Below are positions 42,075 through 53,334 of a DNA stretch of 64,000 bases, piece by piece (positions within the stretch are counted from its first letter, which is position 1; each line of letters opens with the position of its first letter). This DNA is from DATFVJ01 sp035517695 (lineage in GTDB: Bacteria > Actinomycetota > Actinomycetes > Streptosporangiales > Streptosporangiaceae). The stretch covers positions 24,188 to 88,187 of the forward strand of contig DATIYI010000193.1 in assembly GCA_035517695.1 (NCBI GenBank). The letters run 5' to 3'. The notes beneath the pieces are model-generated. The model was not told where the DNA came from, did not search any database, and saw only the letters and a program-made list of their open reading frames with translations. The position numbers and the translations under genes were made by a program.

Positions 42075-42383
42075 CGGTATGACCACTGGCGCCCCGCCGG
42101 CCGCCGTGTCTTGCGTGCGGTGCGAACCATCTGGGCGGTATGTGCATACTCGTCACGACGCGCCGAGGGGGATCGTTGACGTGCCCATGGTGAGCGGCCT
42201 ACCGTGCGAAACGAATACTCAGCGTGGTCCAGCGGCTCGGTTTCGGGGCAACCGCCCCTCACCAGGCTCGCGGGCCGTCAGCGTGGTCATCGGAATGGGT
42301 GCGGGACGCGGGAAGTCCGCCGCGGGCGGCGAACGCAGTAGGCCCCGCAGTCCAGCACCGGCAGCTTCCGGGCGGAGGTCGGC
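42075..42383. other. gap between bifunctional nuclease and MerR genes
   Basis: No gene is seen in these 309 bases. A ribosome site (GGAGG) at the right end serves the MerR gene. Promoter elements could not be fixed. Confidence 0.4.
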
Positions 42384-43244
42384 GTGGCAGTAACAGGCGG
42401 CAAGGGCCGCGGCCAGGACAGAGCCCCGGGTAAAGCTGCTGGCGGCTCCGAAGCGCCGGCGTGCGGCACAGTGCCGTCTGCGCACGACCCAGCGCCTGCG
42501 GCGCACGACCCAGCCTCCGCGGCGCACGACCCAGCGCCTGCGGCGCACGACCCAGCGCCTGCGGCGCACGGCCCAGCCTCCGCGGCGCACGACCCAGCCT
42601 CCGCGGCGCACGACCCAGCGCCGCCCGCGACCGGGCAGGCAGGTGCGCGATCCGCGGGTGACAGGCGCCGTCGCAGCGAGCGGTATCGGGGCGAGCAGGG
42701 CCTGCTCTTCGGTGACGACCTTGACAGCCATCCCGACGATGCCGGGTACCGTGGGCCGACCGCTTGCGCAGCCGCAGGGATCACCTACCGCCAACTCGAC
42801 TACTGGGCGCGTACGGGACTCGTGGAGCCGAGCGTCAGGCCGGCCCACGGCTCCGGGTCGCAGCGCCTCTACGGTTTCCGCGACATTCTCGTGCTCAAGG
42901 TGGTCAAGCGCCTGCTGGATACCGGGATTTCGCTCCAGCAGATTCGGGCCGCGGTCCAGCACCTGCGCGATCACGGTGCCGCTGACCTGGCGCAAGTCAC
43001 GCTGATGAGTGACGGGGTCAGCGTTTACGAGTGCACCTCGGCAGATGAGGTCGTGGATCTGCTCCAGGGCGGCCAAGGGGTATTCGGAATCGCGCTCGGC
43101 CGGATCTGGCGCGAGGTCGAGGGAACGCTTGCGGACCTGCCCGCGGAGAAGACAGCGGACGCGCAGGGCGGCAGTGGCGTGGCGGCGGCCGTCGCCGCCG
43201 CGAGCGATGAACTCGCGCACCGTCGCGCCCGCAAGACCGGCTGA
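42384..43244 (+). CDS. MerR-family regulator (Rv1830-like) with repetitive N-terminus
   Basis: A 286-residue regulator. The N-terminal 85 residues are low complexity with seven AHDPAPA-type repeats. Then comes a MerR winged helix (TACAAAGITYRQLDYWARTGLVEPS...QRLYGFRDILVLKVVKRLLDTGISLQQIRAAV, about 125-195) and an effector-like tail. Rv1830 relatives control cell division or replication genes. The GTG at 42384 has GGAGG 5 bases upstream. The repeats are probably a disordered extension peculiar to this lineage. Confidence 0.84.
   Translation: MAVTGGKGRGQDRAPGKAAGGSEAPACGTVPSAHDPAPAAHDPASAAHDPAPAAHDPAPAAHGPASAAHDPASAAHDPAPPATGQAGARSAGDRRRRSERYRGEQGLLFGDDLDSHPDDAGYRGPTACAAAGITYRQLDYWARTGLVEPSVRPAHGSGSQRLYGFRDILVLKVVKRLLDTGISLQQIRAAVQHLRDHGAADLAQVTLMSDGVSVYECTSADEVVDLLQGGQGVFGIALGRIWREVEGTLADLPAEKTADAQGGSGVAAAVAAASDELAHRRARKTG
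42481..42627 (+). repeat. seven 21-bp tandem units inside the MerR gene
   Basis: Seven contiguous 21-bp units (GCGCACGACCCAGCGCCTGCG type) encode the AHDPA(P/S)A repeat. The 21-bp unit keeps the frame when copy number varies. Confidence 0.88.
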
Positions 43245-43322
43245 CAGACCCCCGTCGAACTGCGGGCGCAAGCCAGCGGCTGGGCGGCGTTCGCGGCTGC
43301 TGTGGATAGCAAGGCGAGTTCG

Positions 43323-43446
43323 GCGGCGGGATCCGGCTGGTTCTGGTGAGATAGCGGCGGGATCCTGCTGGTTCTGGTGAGATAGCGGCGGGATCCGGCT
43401 GGTTCTGGTGAGATAGCGGCGTAATCCGGCTGCTTCTGGCGCGATA
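43323..43446. repeat. four 31-bp tandem units forming the promoter region of the ABC-2 exporter operon
   Basis: Units at 43323-43353, 43354-43384, 43385-43415 and 43416-43446 share GCGGCGGGATCCGGCTGG followed by TTCTGGTGAGATA; the fourth has diverged and ends in GATA just before CCGT. The next gene starts at GTG 43457 without a ribosome site, so TACCGT at 43445-43450 may be the -10 of a leaderless transcript lying at the end of the last unit. The array may thus be a multiplied operator or promoter element. Confidence 0.85.
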
Positions 43447-43456
43447 CCGTGTTCAC

Positions 43457-44359
43457 GTGCCTTCCACGATTTTGGTGAAGGATCTCCGCAAAAATTACCC
43501 AGACGTACACGCGGTCGACGGCGTGTCCTTCGAGGTCGCGCAAGGCGAGTTCTTCGGCATCCTGGGGCCGAATGGGGCCGGCAAGACGACCACACTGGAA
43601 ATAATCGAAGGCCTCCGCGAGGCGGACTCAGGCGAGGTGACGCTACTTGGCTTGCGGCCGTGGCCCCGCAATCCGAGGCTGCTGCCCCGCATCGGCGTGC
43701 AGTTGCAAGCGACGTCCTTTTTCGAGCGGCTGACGGTGCGTGAGCAGATCCGCACGTTCGCTTCTTTGTACGGTCTGCCCGCCGAGGCAGCGGACCGGAT
43801 GCTCGACGTGGTCGGCTTGACCGACCGGGCAGGTGCCCGCACCGAAGCGCTCTCCGGCGGCCAGGCGCAGCGGCTGTCCATCGCCTGCGCGCTCGTCCAT
43901 CGGCCTGAAGTGATCTTCATGGACGAACCGACATCGGGGCTCGACCCCCAGGCCAGGCGCAATCTCTGGGATCTGCTCCGCCAGATCAACGCGCGAGGGC
44001 ACACGGTCGTTCTTACCACGCACTACATGGACGAGGCCGAAACGTTGTGCGACCGGGTCGCGATCATGGACGGTGGCAAGATCCTGAAACTCGGCGCACC
44101 GGCCGCGCTGGTCCGCGACCTGAACAGCCCGGTCCGTATCACGATCGAGTCTGGCATCCTGCCGCCGGCCGAGATCGCACGTTTGCGCCAGGATGCCGAG
44201 GTAAGAGACGACGGCGTGTCGCTCACCATCGCCACCCGCGATCCCTCGCCTGTCCTCGTCCGGCTCGCGGAACTTGGCGCGCTTTCGGGCCTGCGGGTGC
44301 GAGGCGCAACGCTGGAGGACCTGTTCCTCGAACTCACCGGACGGGAGTACCGTGCATGA
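43457..44359 (+). CDS. ABC-2 exporter ATP-binding protein (DrrA-like)
   Basis: A 300-residue ATPase: Walker A GPNGAGKTTT, Q-loop in LQATSFF, signature LSGGQAQR, Walker B VIFMDEPTSGLDP and switch His in TTHYMDEAE. The C-terminal part resembles DrrA/CcmA-type drug and lipid exporters. The GTG start lacks a ribosome site and is probably leaderless. Its stop overlaps the permease start by ATGA. The substrate is unknown. Confidence 0.9.
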   Translation: MPSTILVKDLRKNYPDVHAVDGVSFEVAQGEFFGILGPNGAGKTTTLEIIEGLREADSGEVTLLGLRPWPRNPRLLPRIGVQLQATSFFERLTVREQIRTFASLYGLPAEAADRMLDVVGLTDRAGARTEALSGGQAQRLSIACALVHRPEVIFMDEPTSGLDPQARRNLWDLLRQINARGHTVVLTTHYMDEAETLCDRVAIMDGGKILKLGAPAALVRDLNSPVRITIESGILPPAEIARLRQDAEVRDDGVSLTIATRDPSPVLVRLAELGALSGLRVRGATLEDLFLELTGREYRA

Positions 44360-45426
44360 ACTCGGCGGGATTCCGCAGCCTGTCACGGGCCATATTCCTC
44401 GGCTTCATCCGAGACCGCACCGCGCTCTTCTTCTCGATCCTGTTCCCGGTGATTTTCCTGTTGTTCTTCGGTTCCATCTTCAAGAGCTCGGCTACCCCGA
44501 AAGTCAAGGTCCTCGAGGTCGGCCAGGCGTCGCTGCTCGATCAGGCGCGGGCTGCCTCACACGGCGAACTGGGCAAGGTGCTCGCCGTCACCAGGACCGC
44601 CAACCTCGGGTATGCGCTGAGCCAGGTACGCAAGGGCGGCGACGCCGCCGCGGTGCAGCAGCAGGGCAGCACGCTCACCGTCCATTACTCCGCCGCGGAT
44701 CAGACGACGGCAGGCGTGGTGCAGAGCATCTTCGCCTCGATCGTGCAGCAGGCCGACGAGACGGCGAGCGGGCACCCGGCCGTCTACCGGCTCAGCGCCC
44801 AGCAGGTCGAAGACAAGTCGCTCAAAGGCATCCAGTACGTCACGCCCGGCCTGCTTGGCTGGGCGATCGCCTCGGGTGCCACGTTCGGCGCTGCGATCAC
44901 GCTCGTCACGTGGCGGCAAAACAAGCTGCTGCGCCGGTTGCGCCTGGCCCCGGTCCGGATCGGCACCGTAGTTACGGCCCGCATCGGGGTGAGCCTGCTG
45001 GTCGCGCTCGTCCAGATGGCGATCTTCCTGGCCATCGCCAGCACCTCCTATTTCGGCCTGAAGCTGTCCAGTGCCTGGTGGATGTCCATCCCGCTGGTGG
45101 CCTGCGGCACGCTGGCTTTCATGTCTATCGGCTTGTTGGTCGGATCGTTCGCCAAGACCCAGCAATCGGCGACCGCCATCGCCAACCTGATCATCTTGCC
45201 GATGGCGTTCCTCGGCGGCGCGTTCATCCCTCTCGACTTCGCGCCCGCCTGGATTCGCGCTGCTTCCTACGCCATGCCCCTGCGCTATCTGGTCAACGGC
45301 ATGCTGAACGTCATGGCCCGGGGTCAGCCCGCAACATCAGCCCTGCCCGCCATCGGCATCTTGCTGGGTTTCGCCGCCGTCCTCACCCTGATCTCGGTAC
45401 GCGCCTTTCGCTGGGACGAGATCTAA
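44356..45426 (+). CDS. ABC-2 exporter permease
   Basis: A 356-residue membrane protein with one N-terminal helix (FSILFPVIFLLFFGSIF, about 25-42), an extracellular domain (about 45-165) and five further helices (about 170-350). The conserved ABC-2 segment is LPMAFLGGAFIPLDFAPAWIRAASYAMPLRYLVNGM. It is coupled to the ATPase gene by ATGA and completes an export system. The stop is followed within about 40 bases by the glycine riboswitch of gcvP. Confidence 0.88.
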   Translation: MNSAGFRSLSRAIFLGFIRDRTALFFSILFPVIFLLFFGSIFKSSATPKVKVLEVGQASLLDQARAASHGELGKVLAVTRTANLGYALSQVRKGGDAAAVQQQGSTLTVHYSAADQTTAGVVQSIFASIVQQADETASGHPAVYRLSAQQVEDKSLKGIQYVTPGLLGWAIASGATFGAAITLVTWRQNKLLRRLRLAPVRIGTVVTARIGVSLLVALVQMAIFLAIASTSYFGLKLSSAWWMSIPLVACGTLAFMSIGLLVGSFAKTQQSATAIANLIILPMAFLGGAFIPLDFAPAWIRAASYAMPLRYLVNGMLNVMARGQPATSALPAIGILLGFAAVLTLISVRAFRWDEI

Positions 45427-45464
45427 AGCAGGACTCGTCGGGTAGTGTTGGATCACGCTAGTGA

Positions 45465-45669
45465 CCCTGTCCGGGAGAGATCTCACGCGGCCGGCGTGGG
45501 GCGCCGAAGGAGCAACCTCCCCGGAACCTCTCAGGCACCAGGGACCGGACGGGTGAGGCGCCTCTGGAAAGTAGGTGCCGTGGCTGTTGCCGCGGGCCTC
45601 ACCGAAGGTGCAAGCCGTCCCGTGCCCGCACGGCGGCGAAGCTCTCAGGTCGCGATGACAGAGGGGGAG
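45465..45669 (+). promoter_or_regulatory. tandem glycine riboswitch controlling gcvP
   Basis: The leader contains two consecutive aptamers with family signatures. The first has CCGGGAGAGA, GGCGCCGAAGGAGCAA, CCTCTCAGGCACCAGGGACCG and CTCTGGAAAG. The second has CACCGAAGGTGCAAGCCG, GCGAAGCTCTCAGG and ATGACAGAGGGGGAG. They lie directly upstream of the glycine decarboxylase gene, as in many actinobacteria. Glycine binding should raise gcvP expression. TAGTGT near 45443 may be the promoter -10. The expression platform down to 45770 was not resolved. Confidence 0.92.
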
Positions 45670-45770
45670 TGGCGGCGGCCCGCATGCGCCGACAGCAGGC
45701 CACCGGCGGCAATGCCTCCGGTGGGCGATTCCTGGCCAACACGAAGGTCCCGGCGTCAGGAGACTCCCTC

Positions 45771-48872
<3,102 letters not shown>

Positions 48873-48939
48873 CCGGGCATCCACTGACCGGACATCCAGC
48901 CGGGCCAGGCACCTCGCGGCCGTCCGTACGCCAGGGAGG

Positions 48940-48969
48940 CTGACACGGTTCACCGTGCACGTCTAGGCT
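48940..48969 (+). promoter_or_regulatory. candidate promoter of a leaderless gene
   Basis: CTGACA at 48940-48945 and TAGGCT at 48964-48969 are 18 bases apart, resembling SigA-type elements. The ATG at 48976 is 7 bases after the -10, so transcript and reading frame may start together. Confidence 0.45.
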
Positions 48970-48975
48970 TCCGGC

Positions 48976-49674
48976 ATGACGCCTGACCCGCCGGCCGAAG
49001 CGTCGCCGCCAGCCCCGGAGGAGCTGTACGAACTGGGCGGCCGCCTGCTTGAGCGTGGCGAGGCGGCAGAGGCAGCCGAGGTCTTCGCTCTCGCGCTGCA
49101 GCGGCTCGGGGCGGCCGATCCTGGCCGCGGGCAACTTCTCGGTGGTCTGGGCATGGCTCGCCTCGAACAGGCCCTTGCGGCCTTCGCCGAGGCCGTGGAG
49201 TGCGGAGATGCATCGGTCCGGCCGCTCGCGGTGGAGCTTTCGGCCCGCGGGCTTCCGCTGCGTGACCGTGATGACGAGGCCGCGCGGATGTGGCAGCGCG
49301 GGGTAACGGACTACGACCCTGAGGTCGCAGCAGCGGTCCGCACCCGGCTGCGGCGTGCGTTCGGTGTTGACGCGGAGTCCGCGCAGGAGTTCTGGTGGGA
49401 CGGATTCGTGGAATCGGCCGTCTGCCACGGCACGCTGCCGGTGCTCGCCAACGAACTGTTCGGCGCGCTCGACCACATATACGCCCTGGTCGCTGTGCCT
49501 TACGCGCGACAGGCACGTGAGCGCGAGCTTTGGGAGGCACTGGCTGCGGCGGTCCAGGTGCCCCGTGTCTACGCCTGGGGACCTGACCTGCGGGAGAGCT
49601 TCCGTGAGCGGCTGAGGGACGTGGTCGGCGATGACAGCGACGTGCTCCCCGCCGACTGGCCGGACCCCGCCTGA
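48976..49674 (+). CDS. tetratricopeptide-like protein of unknown function
   Basis: A 232-residue soluble protein. The N-terminal half is helical and TPR-like (LYELGGRLLERGEAAEAAEVFALALQRLG, then ARLEQALAAFAEAVE). The remainder has conserved-looking aromatic patches (FWWDGFVESAVCHG; DHIYALVAVPYARQ) but no family I can name. It lacks a ribosome site and probably uses a leaderless mRNA. It stands between gcvP and a convergent peptidase gene, giving no functional hint. Codon use is like its neighbours. Confidence 0.65.
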   Translation: MTPDPPAEASPPAPEELYELGGRLLERGEAAEAAEVFALALQRLGAADPGRGQLLGGLGMARLEQALAAFAEAVECGDASVRPLAVELSARGLPLRDRDDEAARMWQRGVTDYDPEVAAAVRTRLRRAFGVDAESAQEFWWDGFVESAVCHGTLPVLANELFGALDHIYALVAVPYARQARERELWEALAAAVQVPRVYAWGPDLRESFRERLRDVVGDDSDVLPADWPDPA

Positions 49675-49781
49675 TCATGGGGGTAACCCGGCAGGGTTCA
49701 AAGCTGAGCTTGACGTCGGCTATTGCGTGGCCTTGATTATCCAAAAGTGGCCCATTAGGCGCGGCGCATGTCGCGGGAGTC

Positions 49782-50552
49782 TTACATTTCCGGGGTGGCC
49801 GTGAAGCTGCCGCCGGTGAAGCCGCACACCGAGGTGACCGTCTGACCCGCGGGCGAAATCATCGTGATCGGGATCGGGTTGTTCACCGGGGCGCCATTGA
49901 CCGTGATGTCGCTGAAGGTGACCGGGGTGAAGTCCGCGAGCGGTCCCGCGTTGCCATCGACCGTGGGCGCTTCCGCTATGACCTCTGCTGAGGACCGGGC
50001 GAGCCCCGCGGCATGCTTGCGTGCGGTATGTGTCCAGCCCTGCGTGTGGTCACTGACGCTGAGGGAGTAGCGGCCCTGGTGGTAAGCGGCGGTGGCCTGC
50101 ATGTGATCACCAGGAGCAACGGGAGCATTGCTGAAGACCACCCAGCTAGCCGGGTACATCTCGTACCACGCTTGGTAGGTCGTCTTGCCGTTCTCGGTCT
50201 GGCCAAGGGTGCCGCACTGCTCGACGGTGCTGCTTTGGGCTCCGTCGAGGCCGACCCAGAAGACTGCGATGTGCCTGCTCGCGGCGGGCTTGATGGCCGG
50301 CTGCGTCCAGGAGGCGGACACGCTCGTGTAGGTTCCGCTCTGCACCTCGTAGCCCGCCCAGCTTCTCGATGTGATCCCGGCACTCGAAGAACTCAACCGG
50401 GGAAGGGTGGGTGTGCTCGCCGAGGCGGCTTCGGAGGAAACTGGGCCGAGCACCATGGACAATGCGGCGGCGCCGGCCAGGCTGGCCGCGACCGTTGCGG
50501 TGGCGATCCGGGTGAGTGTCCCGTGTGCGGTGCGGGTGATGTGCCTGGACAT
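49782..50552 (-). CDS. secreted G1-family (eqolisin) glutamic endopeptidase
   Basis: A 256-residue protein with an N-terminal export signal (about 1-38: basic start, hydrophobic Ala/Leu core, SEAASAS) and a G1 peptidase domain. Seen: SWAGYE, SASWTQP, AVFWVGLDGAQSSTVEQCGT and YQAWYEMYP. The candidate catalytic Gln lies in the early strands and Glu in SAEVIAEAP near 188. G1 peptidases are acid-active proteases, best known in fungi and found in some acid-tolerant bacteria. AAAGGAGG stands 7 bases before ATG 50552. It is monocistronic, convergent with the TPR-like gene. Confidence 0.82.
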   Translation of the reverse strand: MSRHITRTAHGTLTRIATATVAASLAGAAALSMVLGPVSSEAASASTPTLPRLSSSSAGITSRSWAGYEVQSGTYTSVSASWTQPAIKPAASRHIAVFWVGLDGAQSSTVEQCGTLGQTENGKTTYQAWYEMYPASWVVFSNAPVAPGDHMQATAAYHQGRYSLSVSDHTQGWTHTARKHAAGLARSSAEVIAEAPTVDGNAGPLADFTPVTFSDITVNGAPVNNPIPITMISPAGQTVTSVCGFTGGSFTATPEM

Positions 50553-50932
50553 GACGTTCCCTCCTTTCATCCCCTTAATCTGTTGTCATGTCCATTGTGT
50601 GCAAGCTGCTGATTGCGCCCACAGAGGCAGATTCCCCGTTCCAGGAGAGCAATTTTCCCCGATTTTTCGGCCCCGGCCGGCCGGGTCATTTGCCGGGGCT
50701 GGATTCCCCTGCTGAGGGCAGGCCGTTATCCTCCGCCCTTCGGCCGTTGGGCCCTGGCCCGATAGGGTCTTTTGGCGCAGCGAGGTGACAGGAGCCGCGA
50801 TTCACGGTGCGCCGCTGGTACCTCTCGCGCGAGGAGGCAAGGGCGATCAGGGGGCAGAGTTCATGACTCGGTCCGGCTACGCGCCAGGCTTCCGGCAGCC
50901 GCACGAGCGGGGTTAAGCCCACTGTGATCGGG
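50553..50932. other. gap between peptidase and second devR-like gene
   Basis: No gene is supported in these 380 bases. They must hold the peptidase promoter and possibly the terminator of the regulator gene (GC-rich inverted repeats near 50665-50700). The sequence near 50620-50665 is relatively AT-rich. Confidence 0.4.
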
Positions 50933-51625
50933 TCAGTCGGTCAAATCGTGCGGGTTCGCCGCGAGCCTGGCGGCAAAGGCGGCCGCCTGAGTGCGGCGAT
51001 GCATGCCCAGCTTGGTGAGCACGGACGACACGTAGTTCTTGGCGGTTTTTTCCGCCAGGAACATACGTTCGGCGATCTGGCGGTTTGTCAGCCCCTCGCC
51101 GATCAGCTCAAGCACCCGCTTCTCCTGCTCGGACAGGGCGGACAACGGGTCGGCGTCGGGTGTCCGGTCACGTAGCCGCTCCATCACCCGAAGGGTCGCG
51201 CGCGGATCGAGCATTGACCCGCCGGCGGCGACCGTGCGTACCGCGCTGACCAGCTCGGCGCCGCACGCCTGCTTGAGCACGTAACCCGCGGCGCCGGCCA
51301 TTATCGCGCCGAAAAGCGCCTGATCATCCCCGTACGAGGTAAGCATCAGGCAGGCGGTCCCAGGAAGCGTGGAGCGGATCTCACGGCAGACCGATATGCC
51401 GTCGCCGTCGGGCAGCCGCACGTCGAGCACGGCCACATCCGGCCGCAGCACCGGCATCCGTGCCAGCGCCGACGCCATCGTCCCAGCCTCTCCGACCACC
51501 TCAATATCCGGCTCCGCGGCCAGCAGGTCGCGGACGCCGCGCCGGACTACCTCGTGATCGTCAAGGAGGAACACACTGATCCGCGCGTCCCCGCCGCCGG
51601 TCCCCGCTGCGGTGCTCTCTGTCAT
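50933..51625 (-). CDS. second DevR-like NarL-family response regulator
   Basis: A 230-residue paralogue of the regulator at 32199. The receiver has DD at 22-23, phospho-acceptor Asp68 (VLDVRLPDG), MLTS and VLKQ; the LuxR helix-turn-helix is LSEQEKRVLELIGEGLTNRQIAERMFLAEKTAKNYVSSVLTKLGMHRRTQAA. The recognition helix differs from the first regulator mainly by KTAK for KTVK, so overlapping DNA targets are likely. ATG 51625 has AGGA about 8 bases upstream. It lies beside a cluster of kinases rather than the dormancy island; its sensor is not certain. Confidence 0.88.
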   Translation of the reverse strand: MTESTAAGTGGGDARISVFLLDDHEVVRRGVRDLLAAEPDIEVVGEAGTMASALARMPVLRPDVAVLDVRLPDGDGISVCREIRSTLPGTACLMLTSYGDDQALFGAIMAGAAGYVLKQACGAELVSAVRTVAAGGSMLDPRATLRVMERLRDRTPDADPLSALSEQEKRVLELIGEGLTNRQIAERMFLAEKTAKNYVSSVLTKLGMHRRTQAAAFAARLAANPHDLTD

Positions 51626-51814
51626 CTGCGGCTTCCTCTCCACCCCGGCTGCCGCCCGCGCGCAAACGCGGCAGACATGCCTACCGCCCCCCGCGCAGGA
51701 GCACGTTAGCGCATGGTAATTATTATGCTACTATGCGTGATTGCACACCGGGGATGCGTGATCGTGACCCGACAGCCGGGCCGGCCGTCCCGCGGACGCG
51801 ACTCGAGACGATTG

Positions 51815-52885
51815 ATGAGGTGGCGGGAACAGGTGCCGCAGCGGGTGCTGGTCATCGATGACGTTGATGAGGTGCGGACCCTGATCCGGCGGGTGCTCAA
51901 TACCGTTGGATACGAGGTCGATAGCGCCGGAACGCTCGCGGAGGCGCGCGGGATGCATCCACGCGGGTACGACGTGGTGCTTGTCGACGCCCACCTGGGC
52001 GCCGAGCGGGGCATCGACCTGGTTGACGAGCTGCGGTCTGAAGACCCGGCCGCTGCTGGGCGCTGCCTGCTCATGACGGGGGGAGCCATCGACGTGTTTC
52101 CTGACGACGTCGCGTGCCTTGCCAAACCCTTCCAGCCCCGCGACCTGCTCGACGCCGTTCGGAAGCTGCCTCAGGCGGCCCCGGCGCCGGTGCCGCCGGA
52201 ATCGGGAGACCCAGGATCAGGGTCGCCGGGCTCTCAGCTCGCCGCCGGTGGCTTCCCGGCCTTGCAGCTGCTTGCCATCACCCGGCGTGTTCGCGCACGG
52301 GAACGCAACGAGCTTGTCGACTTCCTGCACGACGGCCCGCTCCAAGACCTTACGGCTGCCAGCCTCGAACTGCACCTGATGCGCCGGTCGGCCGCACCCG
52401 ACGCGGCCCGCTCATTCGACGAGGTGCTGCGGCAACTGGAGACGGCAACAGGATCGCTGCGCTGGCTCGTTGACGGCAACTGGCCGTTTCTGCGGCCCGA
52501 GGGCCGGCTTGCCGCCTCCCTCCACCAGCGGACCGCGTGGCTGGTCGCCGCGCCAGTCACCGTCGACGTGGATGAGCGACGAGCGGCGCTTGACCTGATC
52601 GACATACCCGCCATCGTCGACATCGTCGAGATGATGCTGCTCGGGCTGGTGGATGCCGGCCTGCGAGCGGAGGCACATATCGCGGTGCACGTGCGGGAGC
52701 AGCTGATTGAGATCGAGCTCACCGTCACCTGCGCCGCAGAGGACGGACAGCCGATCGAGGACCCGGCGACGGCGCAGGCGTCACTGGACGAACTGGCTTC
52801 CGCGCTGCAGGCCAGGGCGCAGATCGAGCCCAGCGGGCGGCAGTGGACGGTGCGGATGGCGCTCGACACGAAGGGAATCGCATGA
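51815..52885 (+). CDS. receiver-HisKA_3 protein with degenerate ATPase region
   Basis: A 356-residue protein. A receiver comes first (about 8-115; VLVIDDVDEV, phospho-acceptor Asp in VLVDAHLG, KPF lysine). After a Pro/Gly linker comes a HisKA_3-like helix with RNELVDFLHDGPLQDLTAASLELHLM (candidate His near 175). The last about 150 residues occupy the place of a HATPase but show no N-box or DxGxG motif. It may therefore be a phosphotransfer hub rather than a kinase. The start is uncertain (ATG 51815, GTG 51833 or upstream). It overlaps the next gene by ATGA. Confidence 0.72.
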   Translation: MRWREQVPQRVLVIDDVDEVRTLIRRVLNTVGYEVDSAGTLAEARGMHPRGYDVVLVDAHLGAERGIDLVDELRSEDPAAAGRCLLMTGGAIDVFPDDVACLAKPFQPRDLLDAVRKLPQAAPAPVPPESGDPGSGSPGSQLAAGGFPALQLLAITRRVRARERNELVDFLHDGPLQDLTAASLELHLMRRSAAPDAARSFDEVLRQLETATGSLRWLVDGNWPFLRPEGRLAASLHQRTAWLVAAPVTVDVDERRAALDLIDIPAIVDIVEMMLLGLVDAGLRAEAHIAVHVREQLIEIELTVTCAAEDGQPIEDPATAQASLDELASALQARAQIEPSGRQWTVRMALDTKGIA

Positions 52886-53322
52886 GGAACGGGGGCATTC
52901 TACTGGTCGAGGACAACTCCGACGATGAAATGCTGACGCTACGTGCGCTGCGAAGAAACGAGATTGTGAACAAGGTCACCGTGGCCCACGACGGGAGGGA
53001 GGCCGTGGATATTCTGTTCGCGACCGGCCGTGACGTAGCGCCTCCCGTCCTCATCCTGCTCGACCTGAACCTTCCCAAGGTCGACGGGCTGGAGGCGCTG
53101 AGCAGAATACGTGCCGACGAGCGGACGCGGTTCATCCCGGTGGTCGTCCTCACAAGCTCCAAACAACAAGAAGACGTCCTTGCCAGCTACCGCAATGGCG
53201 CCAACGCCTATGTGCGCAAACCGCTGAAGTTCGCCGACTTCGCCGAGGCGGTGAAGACGCTCGGCATGTTCTGGCTGCTGCTGAACGAAGTTCCCGCCGG
53301 CACCAGCCTGCTGTCGGATTGA
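52882..53322 (+). CDS. Rcp1-like single-domain response regulator
   Basis: A 146-residue stand-alone receiver: VEDNSDDEMLTLRAL acidic pair, phospho-acceptor in LLDLNLPKVDGLE, VLTSSKQQEDV and YVRKPLKFADF. Proteins of this type act as shuttle receivers for phytochrome-like and other PAS/GAF kinases. It has no output domain. ATGA couples it to the preceding receiver-HisKA_3 gene, and the receiver-kinase at 53335 follows 12 bases later, so the three form one operon. Confidence 0.88.
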   Translation: MRNGGILLVEDNSDDEMLTLRALRRNEIVNKVTVAHDGREAVDILFATGRDVAPPVLILLDLNLPKVDGLEALSRIRADERTRFIPVVVLTSSKQQEDVLASYRNGANAYVRKPLKFADFAEAVKTLGMFWLLLNEVPAGTSLLSD

Positions 53323-53334
53323 GGTGGCGCATCC

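Noticed and set aside
42219..43595. 458-codon minus-strand frame opposite the MerR gene
   Set aside because: Composed of repeat-derived Arg/Val strings and opposite a recognised MerR domain; no homology motifs.
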